64,000 nucleotides of DNA, taken from NCBI RefSeq assembly GCF_032154225.1, contig NZ_JALDYF010000018.1, positions 16,721-80,720 on the forward strand, read 5' to 3'. How positions within the stretch are numbered: the first letter of the stretch is position 1; each line of letters begins with the position of its first letter. Made by a program: the position numbers and the translations under genes. Shown here piece by piece: positions 52,163-60,291 of this stretch. The DNA is from Psychrobacillus sp032154225 (GTDB lineage: Bacteria; Bacillota; Bacilli; Bacillales_A; Planococcaceae). The notes under the pieces were generated by a model. It ran no database searches, was not told the origin of the DNA, and was given only the letters and a program-made list of their open reading frames with translations.

Positions 52163-52229
52163 ACTCCCCCACCCATTCCCTAGTTAATCAATCTTTTTTA
52201 TATTCTATACTTAAAATACACGGAAACAT

Positions 52230-53147
52230 TCAGTCATTCAAATTTTTTGCTTTATCGTTTTTACCTCGTAACTTATTCTCTTTCTTCTTTTCATACATCG
52301 CTCTATCTGCAAAATTCATTAACGACTCTTCGCCCTTACCATTCTCAGGATAAACCGCGCTACCAATGCTTACACTGCCAGGAATATATTTACTATCTAT
52401 ATGAAAAGGTTTAGCAAATTGCTTATGAATTGCATCGCAAATTTCATCCATTTGCTCCACATTTTCAATTATAATGAGAAATTCATCCCCACTTTTGCGA
52501 AAAATTTGATCATTTCCTTTTAGCACATCCATGAACCTTACCGCGCACTCGATTAAAAACTTATCACCCACGACATGACCATATACATCATTAACCAACT
52601 TGAATTCATCAATATCAATAAATAAAAGGCCAAATGTAGACTTAATACGAGCATTCTTTTCTAATTGGTACGAAATCCATTCCTGGAACTTTCTTTTATT
52701 TGGCAATCCTGTCAGTTCATCCGTCAGGGCAAGTTCTTTCCAACGCTCATGCTCACTCACATTATTCATCGGCGCTATGAACAGTAAATAATCCGCAGAA
52801 TGTCTTTCCACTATTACATGCACCATGGAGTTGATTGGTTCAGATTGCTTATTTTGCAAATATAATCGGCCAGACCAATGCTGTTTCTTTTCTAACCCCT
52901 CACTTACACTAGGTAAAAAATAGGAATTTATATCATTTCCAATAATCGCTTCTAATTTTAGCAATTCTATTTCTTCTATAGAATAATTAAAAGTCGTTAA
53001 AAAACGATCACTTACTTTCTTAATATCCCCATTTCGGGTTATTTGCATGACAATAAATGCTTCGAAAAGGGAGAAAGAAATATCCTCTAATTCTTTGTTC
53101 GTATAGTCTGCCGCTAGCTTTAATAATTTATCTGTTGGATCTTTCAT
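52230..53147 (-). CDS. PAS-GGDEF diguanylate cyclase with SGDEF site
   Basis: The 305-residue protein has an N-terminal PAS-like domain (about 15-125; SFSLFEAFIVMQITRNGDIKKVSDRFLTTFNYSIEEI) and a GGDEF domain (about 135-295; LALTDELTGLPNKRKFQEW, LLFIDIDEFKLVNDVYGHVVGDKFL). The active site reads FRKSGDEFLII, with Ser for the first Gly; SGDEF is a variation often still active. The inhibitory RxxD is replaced by KGND, so product inhibition by that site is not expected. No membrane segment. The start is ATG 53147, 9 bases after AGAAGG; an upstream TTG-type extension of 15 codons has no ribosome binding site. Confidence 0.88.
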   Translation of the reverse strand: MKDPTDKLLKLAADYTNKELEDISFSLFEAFIVMQITRNGDIKKVSDRFLTTFNYSIEEIELLKLEAIIGNDINSYFLPSVSEGLEKKQHWSGRLYLQNKQSEPINSMVHVIVERHSADYLLFIAPMNNVSEHERWKELALTDELTGLPNKRKFQEWISYQLEKNARIKSTFGLLFIDIDEFKLVNDVYGHVVGDKFLIECAVRFMDVLKGNDQIFRKSGDEFLIIIENVEQMDEICDAIHKQFAKPFHIDSKYIPGSVSIGSAVYPENGKGEESLMNFADRAMYEKKKENKLRGKNDKAKNLND

Positions 53148-53361
53148 AGCTGTATACCTTCTTTCATTACTAGATAACATCGTTTGACCCATTATCTAGC
53201 CAAACTTATCCTCATTATAAACAACACCTCTTACAAATCTCTTAAACTTCTCAAAAATTCAACTGAAAATAAAATACCCTACATCGAAAAGTTCGTCCAT
53301 TTGGATAAAAAGCCCTTTAAATCAATGCTTTTAGCATATTAATAAAATCCAAAAAATAAAA

Positions 53362-53404
53362 TACCAGGTTCTTTGACAATTTTAACTTGTCTAAGAACCT
53401 GGTA
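53362..53404 (-). terminator. Terminator of the soluble chemoreceptor gene
   Basis: taccaggttctttgacaa (53362-53379) pairs with ttgtctaagaacctggta (53387-53404), two mismatches; on the reverse strand followed by TTTTATTTTTT. Confidence 0.85.
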
Positions 53405-53410
53405 AATTTT

Positions 53411-54364
53411 TTATTTAGAGGTTGGAAAACCTTTCACTTTATCGACTGCTTGTAGCAATTTCACAGTAACGACTTCAGATTCATCTATATGATTCATTAA
53501 TATTTTATTCGTTTCATCAAAAAGAGTCGTCGTTGCTTTGAATTTATTAATCACGTCTTCGTTCGATGTTTTTTGGCTTTTTATAAAGTTTAGTAATTCA
53601 CTGACTTCGCCTTGCACATTTTGAATTATTTGTAGCAATGAGTTGATTTGTTCAGATGTTTCTGAGCTTGTTTTTATACCTTCGTTCACCAATTGCATAT
53701 TCGCTTGGTTGCCTTCAACCGCTCCCGATATTTGTTCTTGTATTTTAAGTGTGAGATCTGCTATATCTGCTGTACTTGCTTTCGTACTTTCAGCTAGTTT
53801 TCGTACCTCATCAGCAACTACCGCAAATCCTTTCCCATGTTCACCAGCGCGTGCAGCTTCAATAGAAGCATTTAATGCCAATAAATTCGTTTGATTGGAA
53901 ATATCACTAATAACATTCACGATATCTGCAATTTGTTTCGAACGCTCACTTAGCTCATTCATACTCGAAGAAGTTTTTTGAGATTGCTCTCCCAATGTAT
54001 CAATTAGCTTTTCTACGCCATCAACTGCTTCTTTACTTTTTTGAGATAATGTAACCATTTCATCTGATGATGTGATTAGAGAAGTACTTTTAGCTAACGC
54101 ATTATCCGCTATATCGTTGGATTTAACTGTACTTTCTTCTACATTATTAAATTCTTTTAGTATTTTCCCAACCATTTTTCCCAAAACCATATGTTGATCA
54201 TTTACTAAATCATGCTGCTCTATCGTAGATATTAATTCTTTATGTAATTCGTTGAGAAATATTTGAAATTCATTATCTTTTGCATCCAGCTTGGAATTTA
54301 ACTCGTCAATTTTTTGGTTAAACTTTTCGATATCTTCTTTTCTAGTTTTAAATGCACTTAACAT
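53411..54364 (-). CDS. Soluble methyl-accepting chemotaxis protein, YfmS-like
   Basis: The 317-residue protein has no membrane segment. It starts with a coiled coil (KEDIEKFNQKIDELNSKLDAKDNEF), a short helical region, and a complete signalling hairpin with tip DISNQTNLLALNASIEAARAGEHGKGFAVVADEVRKLAEST. B. subtilis YfmS is a soluble chemoreceptor of this type and length that interacts with CheA/CheW-containing complexes. It would couple an internal signal to motility. The sensor part is too short to identify a ligand. RBS GGAGTGAG. Confidence 0.85.
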   Translation of the reverse strand: MLSAFKTRKEDIEKFNQKIDELNSKLDAKDNEFQIFLNELHKELISTIEQHDLVNDQHMVLGKMVGKILKEFNNVEESTVKSNDIADNALAKSTSLITSSDEMVTLSQKSKEAVDGVEKLIDTLGEQSQKTSSSMNELSERSKQIADIVNVISDISNQTNLLALNASIEAARAGEHGKGFAVVADEVRKLAESTKASTADIADLTLKIQEQISGAVEGNQANMQLVNEGIKTSSETSEQINSLLQIIQNVQGEVSELLNFIKSQKTSNEDVINKFKATTTLFDETNKILMNHIDESEVVTVKLLQAVDKVKGFPTSK

Positions 54365-54454
54365 GTTTACTCACTCCATCTTCTAAATTTCTTATCTGTC
54401 CCAACGATTAAATAATTATTTACAATACTTCTTTAATTGTAGCATATATTGAAA

Positions 54455-54503
54455 AAGAGCTGTCCTCAAAAGTCTCTTTGATGACTTTGGAGGGCAGCTT
54501 CTT
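54455..54503 (-). terminator. Terminator after surface protein 1
   Basis: aagagctgtcctcaaaagtc pairs with gactttggagggcagcttctt. Nearly identical to the hairpin at 56916-56965, so the terminator was duplicated with the gene. Confidence 0.85.
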
Positions 54504-54516
54504 AAATATTTCAATT

Positions 54517-56724
54517 TCAAGGAATTATTTGTACTTTTTCCACTTTGTAAGAAGAACCATTCACTAAATTAATAATTTCTGTTCCGGCCAGCGGTTGTGC
54601 TAATGATTCTGCTGCTGTTCTAGTAGTTTGCACTACACTTAAACTTCCATTGGCCAATACACTGAAGTAATTTGATCCACGTTTTACTACATATTTATTT
54701 GTTTCAACTAAACCAGTAATTTTTTTATCCCCTGGTACCGCACCAGGTGTTGAACCGATCGCTACTAAAGTTTCTGGCAAATGATAGCTCAAAAGTGTTA
54801 GTGAATCCGTGCTTTTTATTTTATCTCCTGTTAGTGGACTTGCGTTTAATTGCGTCAATCCGTCCAGACCACTTACATCTAAACTTGTTAGGTTATTATT
54901 ATTAACAGACAATGAGTTTAAGCTCTTTAAATTGCTTACATCTAAACTTGTTAGGTTATTGTTACTAACAGACAATGAGTTTAAGCTCTTTAAACTGCTT
55001 ACATCTAAACTTGATAGGTTATTATAATTGATAGACACTGTTCTCAAATTACTTAAACCACTTATATTTAGACTCATTAGTCCACTATTATTTACATTCA
55101 AATATTGCAAGTTAGTCAATCCACTTACATCTAGACTCTTTAAATTAGGATTTTGTTCCATAATCAGTATTTTTAAATTTTTATTAAAAATATCAAAACC
55201 AGCCATACTTGAAATATCTCGACCAGTTAAGTATAAACTATAGGACAACACAGCCAATCTCTTATCAATTTCGTCCTCTGTAAATGTGTCATTTACTTGT
55301 TTTCCCATCATAACTGCAATACCAAATGCTAAGTTTGGATCAGGGAACTGTTCTGCAAATGTTTTTAGTGCTGTTTCTACTTTGTAATAAACCCCATTTG
55401 TTAAACCAGTAATTTCTGTACCAGTTAGAAGTGCCGCTAACTTTGCTGCTTCTTCCTTTACGGTTTGCTCTGCACTTAATGTTCCATCAGCCAATACACC
55501 GTAGATTTTTGTTCCTTCGGTTACTACATATTTATTTGATGCAATTAAACCCGTTATTTTTCCATTCCCTGCTGATCCTATTGAATCCGATGTTAGTTTT
55601 ACGCTAGGAGTGACAGTTACGTTGATTGTATACATTGTAGTAGACTTACCGTTTTCTGCGGTAACGAATACTTGCCAGGTAGCACCACCATCAGTCGTTG
55701 TTGCCGTTCCCGTCGTTGCTTTTGCGTTTGTTGGCATTGCAATGATATCTGCCGCTGTTAGGTTTGCTAAAATAGTCCCTATTGGTAGTTCGACGTTATA
55801 TATCTTGGCATCCGACGCATTTACCGTTCCAGCTACCCCAATTACTGTAACTGCTTTAATAGTAGAAATGCTTGATTTGGACGGTCCACTATTACCTTCG
55901 CCGCCTCCTCCTGTTGCTGGTGGTGTTACTGACGGTATCGGTACCACTGGAGTAAGAGGTAGTGTTGGAAAGAAAACTGCTTGTAGTCTTTCCAATTCTT
56001 TTAGTAATGCTTGGTGGAACGGGTTTGTACTAGATAGTTCAGCTGCTAGAGCATGGATATCTTCTAATACTTTTTTTACTTCTTCTATTTTGCCCGCTTG
56101 GTATAACTGTTGTGCAGTTGTAGCTTTCATTATAATCGTTACGGGAAACACTAGTTCATCACGTTTTGCGTCTGCTGGTTTTTTATATTTTTCTAGCAGT
56201 AGATCACGAGGTGCCTTTCCTGTGAAGCGATATAAAATGGACGTTCTTGATTTTAGTTGGACTGAAAGTTTGTGATACGCTTTTTCCACTGCTAGGAAAT
56301 CATATTTCGCTTCTGCTTCGTTTATTTCTTTTAATAAAGGCTCTAAATATTTCGTTGCGTAGTTGTACGCATCGATGTATGGGATAAGTCCTTTGACGAT
56401 TTTTTCTTCGTACAGTGCTTCTAGTTGTTTTAGCTTCGCTTGCTTTTCTTTTTCTGAAAGATTAGATGCCAGAATGATTTTTTTAGTTGCTTCATAGTTT
56501 TTCTTTACACTGTTTAACAGTGGGTAAAGTGCAGAACTCGATACAAGCTCCCCTTTTAATGCAGGCTCTACATAGGCTAACGCTGCTTGTTTCATTTCCA
56601 TTTTCACAACATCAATTGCTGGTTGGACGGAAGTAGTTTCTCCGTAGGCAACTGGTGAAAAAGATACGATTGTCGAAATGAGTAAAACGGCTACAATCAA
56701 TTCTTTCCATAGTTTGTTTTTCAT
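54517..56724 (-). CDS. Surface protein 1: SbsC-like, cadherin-like and leucine-rich-repeat domains
   Basis: The 735-residue protein has a signal peptide (KLWKELIVAVLLISTIVSFSPVAYGE), a long helical region (about 33-270) resembling the N-terminal coiled-coil part of S-layer protein SbsC (SVQLKSRTSILYRFTGKAPRDLLLEKYKKPAD, split), a Gly/Ser linker, a cadherin-like sandwich (about 290-385; VYNVELPIGTILANLTAADI, TYTINVTV), then a short unrecognised module (KITGLIASNKYVVTEGTKIYGVLADGTLS), 21-residue leucine-rich repeats (about 530-640; LTSLDVSNLKSLNSLSVSNNN) and a second copy of that module. It is predicted to sit in the cell wall. No sorting motif or SLH domain is seen; attachment through the SbsC-like region to wall polymer is inference. 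Confidence 0.82.
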   Translation of the reverse strand: MKNKLWKELIVAVLLISTIVSFSPVAYGETTSVQPAIDVVKMEMKQAALAYVEPALKGELVSSSALYPLLNSVKKNYEATKKIILASNLSEKEKQAKLKQLEALYEEKIVKGLIPYIDAYNYATKYLEPLLKEINEAEAKYDFLAVEKAYHKLSVQLKSRTSILYRFTGKAPRDLLLEKYKKPADAKRDELVFPVTIIMKATTAQQLYQAGKIEEVKKVLEDIHALAAELSSTNPFHQALLKELERLQAVFFPTLPLTPVVPIPSVTPPATGGGGEGNSGPSKSSISTIKAVTVIGVAGTVNASDAKIYNVELPIGTILANLTAADIIAMPTNAKATTGTATTTDGGATWQVFVTAENGKSTTMYTINVTVTPSVKLTSDSIGSAGNGKITGLIASNKYVVTEGTKIYGVLADGTLSAEQTVKEEAAKLAALLTGTEITGLTNGVYYKVETALKTFAEQFPDPNLAFGIAVMMGKQVNDTFTEDEIDKRLAVLSYSLYLTGRDISSMAGFDIFNKNLKILIMEQNPNLKSLDVSGLTNLQYLNVNNSGLMSLNISGLSNLRTVSINYNNLSSLDVSSLKSLNSLSVSNNNLTSLDVSNLKSLNSLSVNNNNLTSLDVSGLDGLTQLNASPLTGDKIKSTDSLTLLSYHLPETLVAIGSTPGAVPGDKKITGLVETNKYVVKRGSNYFSVLANGSLSVVQTTRTAAESLAQPLAGTEIINLVNGSSYKVEKVQIIP
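54872..55123 (-). repeat. Tandem 63-base leucine-rich-repeat units
   Basis: Successive units start at 54872, 54935, 54998 and 55061, exactly 63 bases apart (21 residues). The first two are nearly identical at nucleotide level, which points to recent duplication. Confidence 0.85.
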
Positions 56725-56915
56725 AGTTTAGCTCCCCTTTTGAGTGTTTTTGATCTATACACTTTCTTAAAGGATAAACGAGGTTTTTTATTATCACAAT
56801 ACTGACAAATGTTAGTAGCGACCAAATACCTATTTCATAAACTTGGATTTTCGAAAAAATATTCACTCACTAGATTCATATTGTTAATTACATTTTTATT
56901 GAATTTATGAAAATA

Positions 56916-56965
56916 AAAAGAGCTGCCCTCACAAGTCTTTTGATGACTTTTGAGGGCAGCTTCTT
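56916..56965 (-). terminator. Terminator after surface protein 2
   Basis: aaaagagctgccctcacaagtc pairs with gacttttgagggcagcttctt; near copy of 54455-54503. Confidence 0.85.
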
Positions 56966-56991
56966 AAGTTAAAACTTATGTGAAAATTTAA

Positions 56992-58869
56992 TTAAAAATC
57001 TCTATCGACTAATTTTGGCAGCATTTCCTCTCCTGTTATTGCATTGGCCGTTAATGGGGATACATATAAAAGTTGTAAGTCCACTAAACCTGTTACATCT
57101 AACTCATATAGGAGAGTATTTTTGGCAAACACCCATTTCAAACTTGGTGAACCACTTACATCTAACTCCAATAACGGATTATCACTTACTCCTAGTCCTA
57201 TTAAATTTGGAAAAACACTTATATCTAAGTCCAGCAGTTGATTTCCAATCACATTCAAAGTTAGCAAACCTGGTAATCCGTTTAAACTGAAACTAGTCAA
57301 CTCGTTACCCTCTAATTCCAATGATTCTAAATCTGTTCCATTAAAAATATCAAATCCGTCCATTTTCTTGATACCCTTATGACTTATGTTCACTTGATAG
57401 AGAGTATCAACCAAGCTGGCATTAATTTTATCCTTTGTAATCAGATCTTCGACGGTTTTTCCCATCCAACCTGCAATAGCTGCTGCTAGATTTGGATCTG
57501 AGAACTGTTCTGCAATTGTATTTGCTGCTACTTCAACCTTGTAAGAAGTTCCATTTGTTAAATTGGTAATTTCTGTCCCAATTAGAACTTTTGCTAATTT
57601 TTCTGCTTCTTCTTTGATCGTTTGCCCGGCACTTAATGTTCCGTTAGCCAATACTCCATAGAATTTTGTCCCTTCTGTTACTACGTATTTAGTTGTTGCA
57701 GTTAAACCTGTGATTCTTTTATCCCCTGCCATTCCTAGTGAACCTAGTTCTAATTTTACGCTAGGGGTGGCAACTACAGTTACGTTGATCGTATACGTTG
57801 TAGTAGATCTACCGTTTTCTGCGGTAACAACTACTTGCCAAGTAGCACCTTCATCAATCGTTGTTGCTGTTACTGTTGCTTTTGCATGTGTTGGTGTTGC
57901 AACAATATTTGCCGCTGTTAGGTTTGCTAAAATTGTCCCTATTGGTAGCTCGACGTTATATACCTTAGCATCCGACACATTTACCGTTCCAGCAACCCCA
58001 CCTACTGTAACTACTTTAATAGTAGAAATGCTTGATTTGGATGGTCCGCTATTATCTCCTCCATCCCCGCCTGTTAATGGTGGTGTTGGCACTACTGATG
58101 GTGGTAGTACTGGCAATACGATTGCTTGCAGTCTATCCAATTCTTTTCGTAATGCTTGGTGGAACGGATTTGTACTTGATAGTTGAGCTGCTAGAGCTTG
58201 GATTTCTTCTATCGCTTTTTGCACGTCTTCTTTTTTCCCTGCGAGTAGTAATTGTTGAGCAGTTGTAGCTTTCATTATAATCGTTACAGGAATGATTAGG
58301 TCATTACGTGTTATTTCTGCTGGCTTTTTATATCTTTCTAGCAGTAGATCGCGAGGCGCTTTTCCTGTGAAGCGATATAAAATGGACGTTCTTGATTTTA
58401 ATTGGACTGAAAGTTTGTGATACGCTTTTTCGACTGCTGCGAAGTCATTTTTTGCTTCTGCTTCTTTTGCTTCTTTTAATAAAGGCTCTAAATATTTCAT
58501 TGCGTAGTTATATGCATCGATATACGGAATAAGCCCTTTGACGATGTTTTCTTCATAAAGTACTTCTAGTTCTTGTAACTTTTCTTGCTTTGCTTTTTCA
58601 GAAAGATTAGATACCAGAATAAGTTTTCTTGTTGCTTGGTAGTTTTTCTTCACACTATTTAACAGTGGGTATAGTGGAGAACTTGGCATAACTTCTCCTT
58701 CAAGGGCAGGTTCTACATAAGCTAAGGCTGCTTGCTTCATTTCCATCTTTACTGCGTCAATTGACCGCTGGATGGAAGTTGTTTGTCCTTGGGCAATCGG
58801 TGAAAAAGATACTATCGTTGTAAAAAGTATAACGGTTATGACTATCTCTTTCCAAATTTTACTTTTCAT
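56992..58869 (-). CDS. Surface protein 2: paralogue of surface protein 1
   Basis: The 625-residue protein has a signal peptide (KIWKEIVITVILFTTIVSFSPIAQGQ) and the same order of domains as surface protein 1: SbsC-like helical region (about 33-265), Gly/Pro/Ser linker, cadherin-like sandwich (VYNVELPIGTILANLTAANI), one copy of the KITGL...YKVE module and degenerate leucine-rich repeats (LESLELEGNELTSFSLNGLPGLLTLNV). It stops after the LRR region, at the point aligned with SPLTGDKI of its paralogue, so the second module is missing. The stop is directly followed by a terminator; the gene looks complete. Over the first 390 residues the two proteins are very similar, pointing to tandem duplication. 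Confidence 0.82.
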   Translation of the reverse strand: MKSKIWKEIVITVILFTTIVSFSPIAQGQTTSIQRSIDAVKMEMKQAALAYVEPALEGEVMPSSPLYPLLNSVKKNYQATRKLILVSNLSEKAKQEKLQELEVLYEENIVKGLIPYIDAYNYAMKYLEPLLKEAKEAEAKNDFAAVEKAYHKLSVQLKSRTSILYRFTGKAPRDLLLERYKKPAEITRNDLIIPVTIIMKATTAQQLLLAGKKEDVQKAIEEIQALAAQLSSTNPFHQALRKELDRLQAIVLPVLPPSVVPTPPLTGGDGGDNSGPSKSSISTIKVVTVGGVAGTVNVSDAKVYNVELPIGTILANLTAANIVATPTHAKATVTATTIDEGATWQVVVTAENGRSTTTYTINVTVVATPSVKLELGSLGMAGDKRITGLTATTKYVVTEGTKFYGVLANGTLSAGQTIKEEAEKLAKVLIGTEITNLTNGTSYKVEVAANTIAEQFSDPNLAAAIAGWMGKTVEDLITKDKINASLVDTLYQVNISHKGIKKMDGFDIFNGTDLESLELEGNELTSFSLNGLPGLLTLNVIGNQLLDLDISVFPNLIGLGVSDNPLLELDVSGSPSLKWVFAKNTLLYELDVTGLVDLQLLYVSPLTANAITGEEMLPKLVDRDF

Positions 58870-58904
58870 TATTTTTCTCCTTTACATTTTTTGGGTATAC
58901 ACTT

Positions 58905-59747
58905 TCATTTTATTCGCATGAATTCCACTACTTTTCGATCAATCATTCCACGTGGCTGTATGCGCTCATCAAAGTTTTGGATTAAATGATACGACTGTAC
59001 TGCATCTAGCAAATCCTCTCTATCTGTAAGCTCGCGTTCCAAATGTCCATTTTCATATAGTAAGTTTTGGAGTTCGCTTGCTAGCTCTCCTTCCACCGCA
59101 ACGACATCTTCTGATGTTGTTACTTCAAAATATAAGCGATGCATCTTTAATAACCGAACTAACTCACGAACAGGATCTCCATGGTCATCTACTCGCAAAT
59201 CTATAAATTTATCATTGTAACCGCCATAACTTCCATTTTCTTTTACGATCAATAAAGCAGCGGATTGCTTCCCTCTACTATCGCCACCCGCAACATCTCC
59301 TGCAAGTAAAGCGGCTAATAAACGCTCTGCTAGAGATCCTTGTGCTTGTAAAAAGGTCGATTTCATCACTTCGACTGTTTGCTCATCGACTAATATATTC
59401 CCTTGTACTGCGAAGTTTTCTCCAGCTACTCCTCCTGCCCAGTTATAACAATCTGCACCAGTAAAAGTAATGCTTTTTCCTTTCCCGTCCACCATTCCAA
59501 CTTGCCTTAAAGCTATGCTGTCATCATTTTGAAGAAGTTCTTCCAACACTTTTTCAGGAGCCATGCCTGTTTCTAATAACTCTAACCCATGTTTTCCATA
59601 ATCTAAGTTGGCCCATGATTGTGTGGCAATCGCACCTACTCCTGCTTTTGCAAACGGAACTACAGCACCAACGCTCAAAAACTTAGAAGCTACAGCTACT
59701 CCTAATTCTTTTGTTTCCGGATCAAAACCAACAATTGAAAACGTCAT
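58905..59747 (-). CDS. DUF1028 domain protein
   Basis: The product (280 residues) has the DUF1028 core: MTFSIVGFDPETKELGVAVASKFLSVGAVVPFAKAGVGAIATQSWAN (in parts), YGKHGLELLETG, and SLAERLLAALLAGDVAGGDSRGKQSAALLIVKENG. The family belongs to the Ntn-hydrolase-like fold and its function is not established; members often end in a peptidoglycan-binding-like tail, which is not evident here. The start is ATG 59747, 7 bases after AGGAG; an ATG two codons before it is too near. It is upstream of surface protein 2 on the same strand but 36 bases separate the genes, so co-transcription is possible. Confidence 0.88.
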   Translation of the reverse strand: MTFSIVGFDPETKELGVAVASKFLSVGAVVPFAKAGVGAIATQSWANLDYGKHGLELLETGMAPEKVLEELLQNDDSIALRQVGMVDGKGKSITFTGADCYNWAGGVAGENFAVQGNILVDEQTVEVMKSTFLQAQGSLAERLLAALLAGDVAGGDSRGKQSAALLIVKENGSYGGYNDKFIDLRVDDHGDPVRELVRLLKMHRLYFEVTTSEDVVAVEGELASELQNLLYENGHLERELTDREDLLDAVQSYHLIQNFDERIQPRGMIDRKVVEFMRIK

Positions 59748-59844
59748 ATACATGCTCCTTTAATGATTCTGAATTTTCTATTAATAATTAATTATATTGT
59801 AACTTCTCTCGCATATTTTAGAAATACTTTATTGCAAATTTCGA

Positions 59845-59869
59845 GTTTATTTTACAAACTTCGGGGTAA
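59845..59869 (+). promoter_or_regulatory. Sigma-B-type promoter of the yflT-like gene
   Basis: GTTTAT (59845-59850), 13 bases, GGGTAA (59864-59869): five of six matches to each half of the Bacillus sigma-B consensus GTTTAA-N12-14-GGGTAT, 35 bases upstream of the start of a YflT-domain stress gene. Confidence 0.75.
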
Positions 59870-59903
59870 GTTATACTTGTAAGAACAAAATGGAGGGGTT
59901 TTA

Positions 59904-60224
59904 ATGACCATAAAGTTAACTGTAGAAAATGCTATACAGGCTAAACAAGAGGTAGAAAGTTTAGAAGGGAAAGGCTATACTAGGGAAAATATTTATATTT
60001 TTGCACACTTCAAGGAAAGATCGAACGATATTAATGATGCATTAGATACCGAAAAAGTAGGGATGAGAGACCAAGGATTTTTAGAAAGTATGAAAAATAT
60101 ATTCGCTTCGCGCGGGGATGAATTAAGAAATAAAATGGAAGCAGCTGGTTTAACGAAAGAGGAAGCCGCTGCTGCTGAAAGTGAACTCGACAAAGGTAAA
60201 CTCGTCATCGTTGCAAATCAATGA
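59904..60224 (+). CDS. yflT: General stress protein, YflT-domain (GSP17M) family
   Basis: The 106-residue protein has a heat-induced stress protein YflT domain: LTVENAIQAKQEVESLEGKGYTRENIYIFAHFKERSNDINDAL and, at the end, MEAAGLTKEEAAAAESELDKGKLVIVANQ. B. subtilis YflT is a member of the sigma-B regulon, and here too a sigma-B-type promoter precedes the gene. Its biochemical role is unknown. RBS TGGAGGGG. A strong terminator follows, so it is monocistronic. Confidence 0.9.
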   Translation: MTIKLTVENAIQAKQEVESLEGKGYTRENIYIFAHFKERSNDINDALDTEKVGMRDQGFLESMKNIFASRGDELRNKMEAAGLTKEEAAAAESELDKGKLVIVANQ

Positions 60225-60235
60225 TGGACAATATG

Positions 60236-60268
60236 AAAAACTCCCATTCTAAGTGAACGGGAGTTTTT
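60236..60268 (+). terminator. Terminator of the yflT-like gene
   Basis: aaaaactccc (60236-60245) pairs with gggagttttt (60259-60268). Confidence 0.85.
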
Positions 60269-60291
60269 ATGAAGAGTGTCAGTTTCTCCTA

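Noticed and set aside
56992..57060. Surface protein 2 as frameshift-truncated version of protein 1
   Set aside because: The stop is followed at once by a terminator and no leftover of the second module is found downstream.
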